Assembly (NCBI GenBank): GCA_964607755.1 | Contig: CAZSMC010000011.1 | Span: 1 to 64,000 of the forward strand | Direction of reading: 5' to 3' | DNA: 64,000 nt | Source of the DNA: CAZSMC01 sp964607755 | GTDB taxonomy: Bacteria > Zhuqueibacterota > Zhuqueibacteria > Residuimicrobiales > Krinioviventaceae | Part shown: positions 9,108 to 17,020 of the stretch, in pieces | Layout of the letters: each line of letters starts with the position of its first letter | How positions within the stretch are numbered: position 1 is the stretch's first letter | The notes under the pieces: model-generated | Seen by the model: the letters and a program-made list of their open reading frames with translations, nothing else | What the model was told of the DNA's origin: nothing | Database searches by the model: none | Program-made: the position numbers and the translations under genes

Positions 9108-10112
9108 TCAATTGGTTAAAGCTAAATCAAGCGTCACTGGGAAATGATCAGAAGCTTTGAAAAGCAGTTCTTTCATGGGCATGGCATCGTCGAGATCATA
9201 CGGATTCCACACGCGATGCGGTTGAGGCGTCAAGACAGAGACCTGTTGCGATACCAAAATATGATCTATTAGAACGTTGACACGATCATGAGTGACCGGA
9301 TCGCGGAAATTAGTCGAACTGGGTGACCAACCATAAGACGTCCAGGTCGGCCGGCCGATATGACTTTTAAGCAGTCTTTCAGGAACAAAAATGTCACCCA
9401 TAATAATTTCCACAGCGCTGCGGCCGAATTTCATTTCATAATAGTCCATGCCCGGCCCGTCGTTGATATCACCCATAACAATGACGTGCTTGTTCTCATT
9501 CAACCATTCATCCACTCGCCGGCGAATCCATTCGCATTCTGCATACAGTTTCAAGCGGTTACGCCGGGTTTCGCGCTGCCAGTGTACCATATCCATGCTG
9601 CTAAAAATCCCTTTTGATTTTGTGTGCACGACCATGAGGTGAAATTCATGAGAGGTGTTCTTCACCTTAACGGTGAGTTCCAGAGGCGGCCGGTAAAATT
9701 TATAAACTTCTTTTATTCGGTCTTTATCTGTGTCGTGATAGAACTCGCCATCAAATCGAGGATTCGTTTGACTGCCGCGTTCTCCGCCTGGTGTGTGAAA
9801 AACAGTTAATTTCTGGGGATTGAACAGTGCAGCAATCTCCTGCCGGCCTGCAGAAATGAATCCGGTGATGATGCCGGTGAGCGGCAGATTGGTTGAATTG
9901 ACGAAATGTCGAAGCTTTTCCCGGGTATTCTCAGCGGTGCTAATAATGGTATTTGGCGCCTCGACAATCCCGATAAAGTCCGGTTGAATCGTTTCCAGCA
10001 CATGCCGGATCGCGTCCAGACGTTGGCGGGCAGTATTACCGCTTTTGAGTGAATTATCCTTGTTAAAGAGCTCATTGAACCAGGCTATGTTATACGTACA
10101 TAAACGTAACAT
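9108..10112 (-). CDS. Endonuclease/exonuclease/phosphatase (EEP) family protein
   Basis: This 334-residue metal-dependent phosphoesterase shows the EEP fold motifs in order: 'CTYNIAWFNE' (Asn, residues 4-10), 'IGIVEAPN' (metal-binding Glu near 48), a central His region, 'VMGDINDGPGMD' (catalytic Asp/Asn), 'LIDHILVS' and the terminal 'SDHFPVTLDL' (catalytic Asp-His). No signal peptide is visible. Members cleave phosphodiesters in nucleic acids, lipids or nucleotides; the substrate cannot be told. The start is the ATG at 10112 after GGGG; the longer frame to 10160 would run through a perfect hairpin. It is the last gene of the DUF6599-DUF362-EEP series. Confidence 0.8.
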   Translation of the reverse strand: MLRLCTYNIAWFNELFNKDNSLKSGNTARQRLDAIRHVLETIQPDFIGIVEAPNTIISTAENTREKLRHFVNSTNLPLTGIITGFISAGRQEIAALFNPQKLTVFHTPGGERGSQTNPRFDGEFYHDTDKDRIKEVYKFYRPPLELTVKVKNTSHEFHLMVVHTKSKGIFSSMDMVHWQRETRRNRLKLYAECEWIRRRVDEWLNENKHVIVMGDINDGPGMDYYEMKFGRSAVEIIMGDIFVPERLLKSHIGRPTWTSYGWSPSSTNFRDPVTHDRVNVLIDHILVSQQVSVLTPQPHRVWNPYDLDDAMPMKELLFKASDHFPVTLDLALTN

Positions 10113-10129
10113 TTTAACCCCTTGAACCA

Positions 10130-10158
10130 GCAGAGTCCAACAGTGCGTTGGACTCTGC
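10130..10158. other. Perfect 12-bp hairpin upstream of the EEP gene
   Basis: A perfect inverted repeat with arms GCAGAGTCCAAC and GTTGGACTCTGC encloses a 5-base loop, followed on the plus strand by ATTTTT. The shape is that of an intrinsic terminator on the plus strand, but both flanking genes are on the minus strand and the hairpin lies 18 bases before the EEP start. It could be an mRNA stability or processing hairpin, or an antisense terminator. Confidence 0.6.
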
Positions 10159-10166
10159 ATTTTTCG

Positions 10167-11033
10167 TCAAATTAATATATCTTTTTCCCAGCCGACTTTT
10201 TCGAGAGTGATTTTGTTCCAGTCGCTAGTTCCCAAACCGTATTCTTTATCTGCCGCTTCTACGCACAACGGCGGCGGTGATAGCGGCCATTCTTCGCCGC
10301 GGATGTCCTTGCGCTTGGCTTCGATAATCTTCAAACACACGGTTTCAACCGCCACAGGGTCTGTGCCAGCAATAAAACCATTGTACGCCCATTTATAGCG
10401 CGGATCAGGCTGCGGGCCTTTGTCGCACAGCGGATTCAGCGCGTCCACAAGCACAAGTTTGGTTTTGTCTTTCACAAAAGGTAATTGCCAGATTTCACCA
10501 AGTTTGGCGCTGTCTGCTTCGTGATAACTGCTTGGACTGCCGGAATAGAGAATATAATTCTTTATCACCGTGCCGATACCTGTGAGCCAGTGCGCTTTTA
10601 AAGCGGGTAGCGAGACGAGAACATCACAGGCTTTGACTTTTTCCGGTCCGCCTTGAGCGTGACGAATGTTGTCCTCTGCTACACCGGCTTTTATAAGAGA
10701 TGCTTTTACCGCATCTACAACCTGATCATGAGTGGGGTTGAGGTGCGGAGTGGGAACCAAACCAATAACGTTGTCAGTGTCAAAAAGTGACTGCCAGGCT
10801 TCTTTTGCTGTTTTTTGGCCGGTAAATGTGGTGAGCGACTTTTCCAGCATCGTTGTGACGACGGAAGCATTTACTGTGCTGTTTTCGTCATGAGCATTTT
10901 CATCCCGTACCAGTGTCACTTTGCTCGATGACGCGGCTGAGACACAGCGTGTGCCTGTCATGCCAATGACAGAAGCGCCAAGTGTGGCACCAACTGTTCC
11001 GCGTACAAAATCACGACGGGTTATTACACTCAT
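10167..11033 (-). CDS. DUF362 domain protein with Tat signal
   Basis: The 288-residue product begins with a twin-arginine signal ('TRRDFVRGTVGATLGASVIG') and then the DUF362 domain. Characteristic stretches are 'VSLPALKAHWLTGIGTVIKN', 'VLVDALNPLCDKGP' and 'NGFIAGTDPVAVE', where the last matches the conserved DPVAxD/E motif. Some DUF362 proteins carry ferredoxin domains; this one does not. Its biochemical role is not established. The ATG at 11033 follows AAGGAGG, which lies inside the end of the preceding gene, so translation is coupled (stop and start two bases apart). Confidence 0.8.
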   Translation of the reverse strand: MSVITRRDFVRGTVGATLGASVIGMTGTRCVSAASSSKVTLVRDENAHDENSTVNASVVTTMLEKSLTTFTGQKTAKEAWQSLFDTDNVIGLVPTPHLNPTHDQVVDAVKASLIKAGVAEDNIRHAQGGPEKVKACDVLVSLPALKAHWLTGIGTVIKNYILYSGSPSSYHEADSAKLGEIWQLPFVKDKTKLVLVDALNPLCDKGPQPDPRYKWAYNGFIAGTDPVAVETVCLKIIEAKRKDIRGEEWPLSPPPLCVEAADKEYGLGTSDWNKITLEKVGWEKDILI

Positions 11034-11035
11034 AA

Positions 11036-11986
11036 TCAACCTCCTTTTTTGTGAAAATTTGCAGCAATTTTTTCGACAATAGATTGGGCTGTCGTTTTAT
11101 CCGGAGCATCAAAGACAAATACGACATTTCGGTTGATCCGGGAATGCCCGACCCAGCCCTGTTCAATGTTGTGAAACGCAGGAGATTCTTTGAATTCATA
11201 TTCCGGAAGATATGTGTTGTAAAAATGTTCGAGAGCTTGCAGCGCTGCTTTTTCACCAGCGTAACGGACAACTAGCGCCTGAGCACGGTTGTTTTCAGAT
11301 GATGCTTGTTTGTACGGCCAGGTGACAGCCGCGCATTCGGTATTTAAATCAAGAATATTTTTGTGGCTCAGATAATAAAATGAATTCAACACCAGATAAG
11401 AGCGGAAAAAACGTACGCGGTCTTTTATGTAAGACCAATCACCGATGTGAGGCTCAATGATGTCGAGCATATCAGGCACATCCGGTGCAGCACTCTCAGA
11501 CATGACCTTTTTACCCAGTTCAAGGACCGCTCTTTTCGACTCGTCCGTTTCCTTGTACGCCATAATACGTGCATAGACGGTATCCGCCCACAGCCGTAAC
11601 AATCCGCTTCCGTAAAGTGCGCGAGAATTAGCAACCACTTCTGTGGAGGGAAAAGAGGTACCAGTCAAATGAACCGGTTCGCCGCCCCAATCCAGTGACA
11701 ATAGACCAAATGCATCATTGGCATGCTTCATAAAATACAACTCGACCAGGATGTTGTAACGGTCTTTGGCTTTATATTCATAAACTTCCAGGTGATCGAA
11801 ACGGTAGCCCAAATACAATTCACCGGCGCCATTCATGTAATCATAGATATTGTCAGCAGTGATGAATCTCGCCGTATCCGGTCGCGTCCAGGATTCGACT
11901 TTTTGGGGAAGGTCCATCCCTGCGGCTTGAGTCAAAGGAGTCATAATTATTGTCAGAATAAAGGTGAGAATCGTAAAAATTCGCAT
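11036..11986 (-). CDS. DUF6599-like secreted protein
   Basis: This 316-residue protein has a signal peptide (hydrophobic residues 4-20 ending 'TQAAG'). The segment 'DNIYDYMNGAGELYLGYRFD' is the hallmark of the DUF6599 family, followed by 'VELYFMKHANDAFGLLS'. The function of the family is unknown; these proteins are exported and often lie beside Tat-exported DUF362 proteins or multiheme genes. Here it is the first gene of a tightly packed minus-strand set with the DUF362 protein and EEP phosphatase. Family assignment is from recalled motif similarity. Confidence 0.65.
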   Translation of the reverse strand: MRIFTILTFILTIIMTPLTQAAGMDLPQKVESWTRPDTARFITADNIYDYMNGAGELYLGYRFDHLEVYEYKAKDRYNILVELYFMKHANDAFGLLSLDWGGEPVHLTGTSFPSTEVVANSRALYGSGLLRLWADTVYARIMAYKETDESKRAVLELGKKVMSESAAPDVPDMLDIIEPHIGDWSYIKDRVRFFRSYLVLNSFYYLSHKNILDLNTECAAVTWPYKQASSENNRAQALVVRYAGEKAALQALEHFYNTYLPEYEFKESPAFHNIEQGWVGHSRINRNVVFVFDAPDKTTAQSIVEKIAANFHKKGG

Positions 11987-11999
11987 TTTTATTACATCC

Positions 12000-12334
12000 T
12001 ATTTTTATTTTTTAAATTAGCAAAAAGGATGACAGAATGCAACAATTTTTTAACCGCAGTGATCACAACGAACAGCCGATTAAAAGTATAGTTTTCAATT
12101 ATCTGTGCAAAAATACAAGTGATCACAGGGTGTTTCAAGAAGCCGTTGAAACGGCTTCAAATATTGTTATGCCTACTATATTCACCATGATGAATCATGG
12201 TGTTTGTTCAAAAATAGTTGAACTATCACCACAATTTATTGTGGTGAAACACTACCAAACGCCCATAACAACCGCTTTAGCGGTTTACCCTGTGATTGAT
12301 TACAAACACGAGGACAACGCATTCGTTAATCATG
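12000..12334. repeat. Cluster of four hairpins enclosed by long-range arms (REP-like)
   Basis: This gene-free stretch holds palindromes at 12139-12158 (GAAGCCGT/ACGGCTTC, loop TGAA), 12183-12202 (CACCATGA/TCATGGTG, loop TGAA), 12227-12246 (CACCACAA/TTGTGGTG, loop TTTA) and 12271-12284 (ACCGC/GCGGT, loop TTTA). They are enclosed by two nested pairings: ATCACAGGGT (12122-12131) with ACCCTGTGAT (12287-12296), and GTGTTTCA (12130-12137) with TGAAACAC (12245-12252). The layout is that of a REP/BIME-type element of the kind mobilised by RAYT (TnpA_REP) transposases, or of a structured RNA. No transposase is nearby. Confidence 0.6.
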
Positions 12335-12910
12335 TTATTCCTGGTTCGTGTCAGGTAGATCCGGATGAGCAAGAGGGATATTGTTTTTTATTTCTTCATA
12401 ACGGGCGAGCAGGAATAGCACATCAGACAGGCGATTAAAATATGGCAGAAGGGTATCATTCTCGAACGGATCGATTTCATTCAGTTCGACAAGCCGGCGT
12501 TCTGCCCGGCGGACAACAGTGCGAGCCGTATCCAAAAAGGCAGATATTTCAGACTGGCCGTATAAAACAAAGCGCGCCGGCAGGTCTGTTTCGTTTTCAA
12601 TTGACGATTCAATCTGCTCTAATTTCTGCAGATGCGCTTGCTGTAATGTGGTTTCAAGTTTATGGCGATATTCAGCAGGACAGGCCAGTTCTGAATTGAT
12701 CAAAAAGATATGATTTTGCACTATCCATAAATATTTTTTAACCTTCTGTAATCGGGATTTAGAACGCGCCATACCAATAAATGCAGCGGCCTCGTCTATT
12801 GTGCCGATTGTTTCCGGATAAATATCGTATTTAGGCACGTGTTTGTGCATCCGCAACGTGGTTGAACCCGTGTCGCCTTTTTTTGTCGAGATCGACTTTT
12901 TTTGCATCAT
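12335..12910 (-). CDS. PduO-type ATP:cob(I)alamin adenosyltransferase
   Basis: This 191-residue cytoplasmic enzyme transfers the adenosyl group of ATP to cob(I)alamin to make coenzyme B12. Diagnostic motifs are 'TKKGDTGSTTL' near the N-terminus (ATP-binding), 'GTIDEAAAFIG', 'ARTVVRRAERRLVEL' around residue 135 and 'YFNRLSDVLFLLAR' near 165. The length fits stand-alone PduO domains. It overlaps the proA stop by four bases (ATGA), so it is co-translated; a second ATG lies at 12907. Although PduO is often a BMC gene, it lies 18 kb from the compartment operon here and sits with housekeeping genes, so it may serve other B12 enzymes. Confidence 0.85.
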   Translation of the reverse strand: MMQKKSISTKKGDTGSTTLRMHKHVPKYDIYPETIGTIDEAAAFIGMARSKSRLQKVKKYLWIVQNHIFLINSELACPAEYRHKLETTLQQAHLQKLEQIESSIENETDLPARFVLYGQSEISAFLDTARTVVRRAERRLVELNEIDPFENDTLLPYFNRLSDVLFLLARYEEIKNNIPLAHPDLPDTNQE

Positions 12911-13985
12911 GCCCTCACATGTCCGTTACCGTAAGCAATCCATTTATAAGATGTGAGGTCGTTCGGCCCCACAGGTCCGCGGGCATGCAGTTTATCAGTA
13001 CTAATGCCCACCACAGCGCCCAGTCCATAATCGCCGCCTCCGGACAACCGGGTTGAGGCATTCACTAACACCGAAGCCGAATCCACCCGGCTGACAAATT
13101 GCTGCGCCAGGTGCAGACTGGCGGTCACAATACCGTCGGTATGACCGGAACCGTAGCTGTTGATGTGATGAATAGCTTCTTCCATCGAATCCACTACTTT
13201 GATTGAAATAATTGGAGCGAGATATTCGGTCGTCCAGTCTTCTTCGGTCGCATGCTTTAAACCGGGCACAATGTGGCGGGTTTTTTCACATCCCCGGCAC
13301 TCCACATTATGTTCCCGAAAAGTTTTGACCAGTTTGGTCAGCAAAGACCGGTCGCATTCGGTATCAACCATAAGGGTTTCCAGCGCGTTGCACACTTCGA
13401 CGCGTTGAATTTTGGAATTGAGAGCAAGGTCAATCGCCATGTCAGGAGGAGCGTCAGGCGCCAGGTACAAGTGGCACACGCCTTCGTAATGTTTGATCAC
13501 CGGAATGCGAGTGCCTTTGGAAATTCGCCTGATCAGTCCTTTGCCGCCTCTGGGAATGAGAACATCGATATACCCGTCAAGCTCTAAAAGTTCATCAACC
13601 GTTTCGTGACCTGGAACGCGGATAATTTGCAATGCATGTTCCGGAATGCCGTTTTCTGCCAATGCTTNNNNNNNNNNNNNNNNNNNNNNNNNNNNNNNNN
13701 NNNNNNNNNNNNNNNNNNNNNNNNNNNNNNNNNNNNNNNNNNNNNNNNNNNNNNNNNNNNNNNNNNNAGTCTTTTCAACAACGGCGCCGGCAAGCCGTTT
13801 TCCTCGGCAACGGCGACATCCTTTTTGTTGATCCGAAATAATTCGTCCTTGACCGAAGCTAATTTTTCCGGCATGGCGGCGATGGCTTTTTGCCGCTGTT
13901 CACCGGACATGGTAGCCAGTTGTATGGTCGCTTTTCTGGCATCTCTGCCCATGTCGATAATTGTTTTTGACTCTACAGGGCTCAT
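12907..13985 (-). CDS. proA: Glutamate-5-semialdehyde dehydrogenase, interrupted by an assembly gap
   Basis: ProA reduces gamma-glutamyl phosphate with NADPH in proline synthesis. The N-terminal part (before the gap) aligns with E. coli ProA residues 1-66 ('MGRDARKATIQLATMS', 'ENGLPAPLLKR'). The part after the gap starts at about residue 160 and contains 'DVLIPRGGKGLIRR', the catalytic Cys in 'VCNALETLMVD', 'LVNASTRLSGGG' and 'TDKLHARGPVG'. The two halves are in different frames because 100 Ns stand in for unknown sequence; about 94 codons are missing. The start at 13985 fits the family and has TGAGA upstream; 14030 is an alternative. No proB is adjacent. It follows the HD gene and overlaps pduO. 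Confidence 0.85.
13668..13767. other. Assembly gap of 100 N
   Basis: Exactly 100 undetermined bases, the conventional placeholder for a scaffold gap. Comparison of the flanking proA halves with E. coli ProA suggests about 280 bases are really missing. This means all coordinates beyond it are offset from the true chromosome. Confidence 0.95.
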
Positions 13986-14007
13986 ATTCTCAGTATTGGT
14001 CAGATAT

Positions 14008-14619
14008 TTACTGGTTGTCAGATTTGACATTGTCTGTTTTTATGATGACAGATTTGCCATACGTCATTTCAAACATGTCCTTCTTTTTTTCAAAGGAAGG
14101 GATTTTCGGGTCTTTGTTTCCGCGAGTCGTCAAAGCAATGACCACCTCATCCGAACTGATGTGACATGTCACTCCGTTCACCACGCGGTTGTGAAAATGA
14201 TCGAGGCCGTCAGCGAGGCGCAGCAAAGACGCCATTTTCCACACGACTAACTGATCCGCTTTGCTGAGATTGACAAACTTTCTATGCCGCGATTTCGGCA
14301 GCGATTTGCGATGATACCGGGCAATATTGGCGATGATCAGCCTGTCGTTTTCTGTCCATCCTTCCAGTCCGCTACTGAGGATGAGATTCATTGAACTTTT
14401 GTGATGAGCGCTCTCGCCTTGCGACCAGCCGATATCGTGAAGCAAACCAGCGGCCTCGAGCAGATCCCGCTCGTGTTCGCTGCTCCGGTGAAGCTGTTTC
14501 AAGTCATCGAATAATCTCAGTGCCAGGGTTGTCACGTGTTCCGCATGACGCGGTTCATCATCATATTGCGCCATCAACCACATCACAGAAGCAAATTTTG
14601 TATCTGGCTTTTTTTTCAT
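14008..14619 (-). CDS. HD-domain phosphohydrolase
   Basis: The 203-residue protein carries an HD domain: 'LLEAAGLLHDIG' gives the His-Asp pair near residue 65, with later metal-ligand candidates 'SAHHKSS' and 'IARYHRK'. It resembles the C-terminal HD-like domain of Ppx/GppA enzymes, and here it is encoded directly after a Ppx/GppA protein that lacks this domain (four-base ATGA overlap). The simplest reading is that the two chains form one functional unit acting on polyphosphate or (p)ppGpp. Its 3' end overlaps the possible upstream start of proA. Confidence 0.75.
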   Translation of the reverse strand: MKKKPDTKFASVMWLMAQYDDEPRHAEHVTTLALRLFDDLKQLHRSSEHERDLLEAAGLLHDIGWSQGESAHHKSSMNLILSSGLEGWTENDRLIIANIARYHRKSLPKSRHRKFVNLSKADQLVVWKMASLLRLADGLDHFHNRVVNGVTCHISSDEVVIALTTRGNKDPKIPSFEKKKDMFEMTYGKSVIIKTDNVKSDNQ

Positions 14620-15515
14620 TTCAATAAAATTCCGTATAATGCATCTCTCAAACTAATTGTTGTTTTTTGAACGCCATATTTTTTCATGATCGCCTGCAAA
14701 ATGAGTGCCCCGGCGTTGATGGTATCGGCACGCTCCGGGTGCAGACCCGTTAATTCCTTGCGAGAGCTTTCGGGTTGACTGGTCATCACGTCAATCAAAC
14801 GATGCAAAGACGGCAGCTCAAGTTCATAATGATGCGCCCGTTCAGGATGGGAAATGTCTTCGTTCGCATCCATAAGAGCCAGCGTAAACGCAGTGCCGCC
14901 CAGAGCAATGAACTGATCGATTGGAAATTCCGTTGTCGTGTTATGGGATAATTCGTTCTTAACGTGCTGCAATAAATCACTAAGCTCAGAGTCTTCAGGC
15001 GGGTCTGAATGGATGTAGAGTTGGGTTAATCGCCGGCTGCCGATGTCCACGCTCCACATAGATTCGAGTTCTCCGCTTGTGGAGGTGATAAATTCCGTGC
15101 TGCCGCCGCCAATGTCGCAGACAAGGCTGTGCGGGTGACGCGGCATGTCGCTCATGGCGCCAAGGAATGCCAGTTCGGCTTCCTGTTTACCCGAAAGAAT
15201 GCGGCATCGGAATCCCGCAGTTGCAACGCGCTGCAAAAGTTCATCTTTGTTCGGTGCGTCGCGGCCGGCGCTGGTGGCAAAAACATGCACCTTTTCTACC
15301 TTATCTCTTTCGATCTGTTGTTTGTATTTCAATACAACTTCAACGACCCGTTCGATTGAACGTTCGTCCAGTGTGCCGTCCGGCTGCTTATTGGCGCCGA
15401 GTCTGGTGATGTGTTCTGCGTACGAACGCGTGGTAATGCGTTGATGCTGGTCAACATTAGCGATTAAAAGCCGGGTCGAGTTTGTGCCGATATCAATGGA
15501 TGCCTGGCGCGTCAT
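14616..15515 (-). CDS. Ppx/GppA family exopolyphosphatase (phosphatase domain only)
   Basis: The 299-residue product is the actin-like ASKHA domain of exopolyphosphatase/guanosine pentaphosphatase: 'SIDIGTNSTRLLIANV' (phosphate loop), 'ATSAGRDAPNK', 'VCDIGGGSTEFI' (second phosphate loop) and 'ALGGTAFTLAL'. E. coli Ppx is 513 residues with extra HD-like domains; this chain is the short two-domain form. It hydrolyses terminal phosphates of polyphosphate or pppGpp in the cytoplasm. It is the first gene of ppx-HD-proA-pduO, with a promoter-like sequence upstream (15574-15601). Confidence 0.85.
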   Translation of the reverse strand: MTRQASIDIGTNSTRLLIANVDQHQRITTRSYAEHITRLGANKQPDGTLDERSIERVVEVVLKYKQQIERDKVEKVHVFATSAGRDAPNKDELLQRVATAGFRCRILSGKQEAELAFLGAMSDMPRHPHSLVCDIGGGSTEFITSTSGELESMWSVDIGSRRLTQLYIHSDPPEDSELSDLLQHVKNELSHNTTTEFPIDQFIALGGTAFTLALMDANEDISHPERAHHYELELPSLHRLIDVMTSQPESSRKELTGLHPERADTINAGALILQAIMKKYGVQKTTISLRDALYGILLK

Positions 15516-15573
15516 GATGAATCCCGTAGGATGAAAAAATCTGTATTTGTTCTGTGAATCAACATCACTTTTT

Positions 15574-15601
15574 ATTATATTTCACTTTGTGTTTTTCGCA
15601 A
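15574..15601 (-). promoter_or_regulatory. Sigma70-like promoter for ppx operon
   Basis: On the minus strand TTGCGA (15601-15596) and TATAAT (15579-15574) are separated by 16 bases, about 60 bases before the ppx start. The -10 box is a perfect consensus. Confidence 0.55.
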
Positions 15602-15793
15602 TTTTCTCATTACAATCAGTTAATGATTTCAGCAAAATGCATGGATATGTGAAGCAAAACTTGAATATTGAGAACGCTCGGTTAATCCGGATTAAAAATT
15701 GAAATAATATATTGATAACTAGGTGAACTGTCAAGAACATTTCACCATTGCCGCTACTAATTCCGCACGAATAATTTTTAAAAAGGACGACAC

Positions 15794-16807
15794 ATGCACA
15801 AAGGTTTTCGTGATCCAAAACTCATAATCGGACTGTTCATTAGCACAGTATTTCTTTATCTTTCATTCCGCAAAGTTGATTTTGCCCGCATGGGGGCAGC
15901 TTTTGCCAAAGCGAACTATTGGTATATTTTCCCTGGTATCGCTTTGATGTTTTTTAGCCATTGGTTGCGCGCCCTGCGCTGGCGTTATTTCCTGGCTCCG
16001 GTGCGAAAACTTGATATGAAAACCTTGTATTCTTCCCTGCTTATCGGCTACATGGCGAATACGTTTTTGCCCGCCCATTTGGGTGAATTTTTGCGCGCGT
16101 ACCTGGTCGGTAAAAAACGGCCGGTGAGCGGCAGCGCGGTTTTTGGCACAATTGTGATCGAACGCATCATCGATATGTTCACGCTTTTATTGCTCATGGC
16201 ACTGACTATCATCGTTTTTCCGTTTCCCGATTGGGTGCGAAAGAGTGGCTATATTTCTTTTCTCGCTATTCTGATTCTGTTTGCTTTGCTTTTGGTGATG
16301 AAAAACCACCGGGATACGTCAATGCGTATTCTGACCAGAATCCTCAAACCGTTGCCGCACAAACTCGGTGAAAAAATTATTGATCTAATGCATTCGTTCC
16401 TGGATGGCGTTGTGCCGCTAAAGAACTGGAAACATTACATTATTGTGACGGGATTGTCCTTTGCCATCTGGGTATGCTATGCTTTTATTTTTCAGATTGG
16501 CTTGTACGCTTTTGGTTTCATCGCGGAATACAACCTTCCGTGGATGACTGCGCTTGTGCTTTTGGTCATTACTACGATTGCCGTTGTGGTACCATCGTCA
16601 CCAGGTTACGTCGGAACGTATCACTATCTCTGTCAAATTTCACTGGCTTTTTTTGCCGTGCCAAAAAGTGAAGGGCTCACTTTTGCTTTTGTTATTCACG
16701 GACTTAATTTTCTGCCAATCCTTGCGGTGGGATTAATTTTAGTGGGACTCGAGGGGATGAATATCCGCAACCTTCAACACCAAGCTGAGGAAGCACAATC
16801 TTTGTAG
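15794..16807 (+). CDS. Lysylphosphatidylglycerol synthase transmembrane / flippase-like (UPF0104) protein
   Basis: This 337-residue inner-membrane protein has about eight hydrophobic segments. Family features of the LPG_synthase_TM/AglD2-type group are 'HWLRALRWRYFLAPV', 'ANTFLPAHLGEFLRAYLVGKK', 'SAVFGTIVIERIIDMFTLL' and, near the C-terminus, 'VVVPSSPGYVGTYHY'. Such proteins are thought to move lipid-linked intermediates across the membrane; there is no soluble lysyl-transferase domain. GGACGA upstream gives a ribosome site and the gene stands alone, convergent with sbcC. Confidence 0.85.
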   Translation: MHKGFRDPKLIIGLFISTVFLYLSFRKVDFARMGAAFAKANYWYIFPGIALMFFSHWLRALRWRYFLAPVRKLDMKTLYSSLLIGYMANTFLPAHLGEFLRAYLVGKKRPVSGSAVFGTIVIERIIDMFTLLLLMALTIIVFPFPDWVRKSGYISFLAILILFALLLVMKNHRDTSMRILTRILKPLPHKLGEKIIDLMHSFLDGVVPLKNWKHYIIVTGLSFAIWVCYAFIFQIGLYAFGFIAEYNLPWMTALVLLVITTIAVVVPSSPGYVGTYHYLCQISLAFFAVPKSEGLTFAFVIHGLNFLPILAVGLILVGLEGMNIRNLQHQAEEAQSL

Positions 16808-16867
16808 TACACGTCCAGAACGTTGTAGTGCACCTTTCGAGACTGTCAAAAAAGTAAAAGCTGGTCC

Positions 16868-16966
16868 CCAACAAGGGGTCGCTTCAGGATTTGATCAATA
16901 TCGTAAGTCTAATATTAATTGCAAATTAGGCAATTTTATTGAGTTCCAGGAGCGACCCCTTGTTAG
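16868..16966. repeat. Small inverted-repeat element between convergent genes
   Basis: Arms AACAAGGGGTCGCT (16870-16883) and AGCGACCCCTTGTT (16951-16964) are perfect complements over 14 bases, with weaker pairing continuing inward, around a 67-base AT-rich core. The size and form suggest a non-autonomous MITE/REP-like unit. It may also terminate transcription from either side, but there is no T-run. Confidence 0.55.
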
Positions 16967-17020
16967 GATTGACATCAAATTTATCGACAAGCTACTCAGA
17001 TGTGCTACAAATTCAATAAA

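Noticed and set aside
8870..9160. Plus-strand frame of 96 codons
   Set aside because: It lies opposite a barrel-like remnant, overlaps the EEP gene end and shows no protein-like features.
13584..14030. proA as a true pseudogene with frameshift
   Set aside because: The frame change coincides exactly with the 100-N placeholder and both halves are intact and conserved, so it is an assembly gap rather than a mutation.
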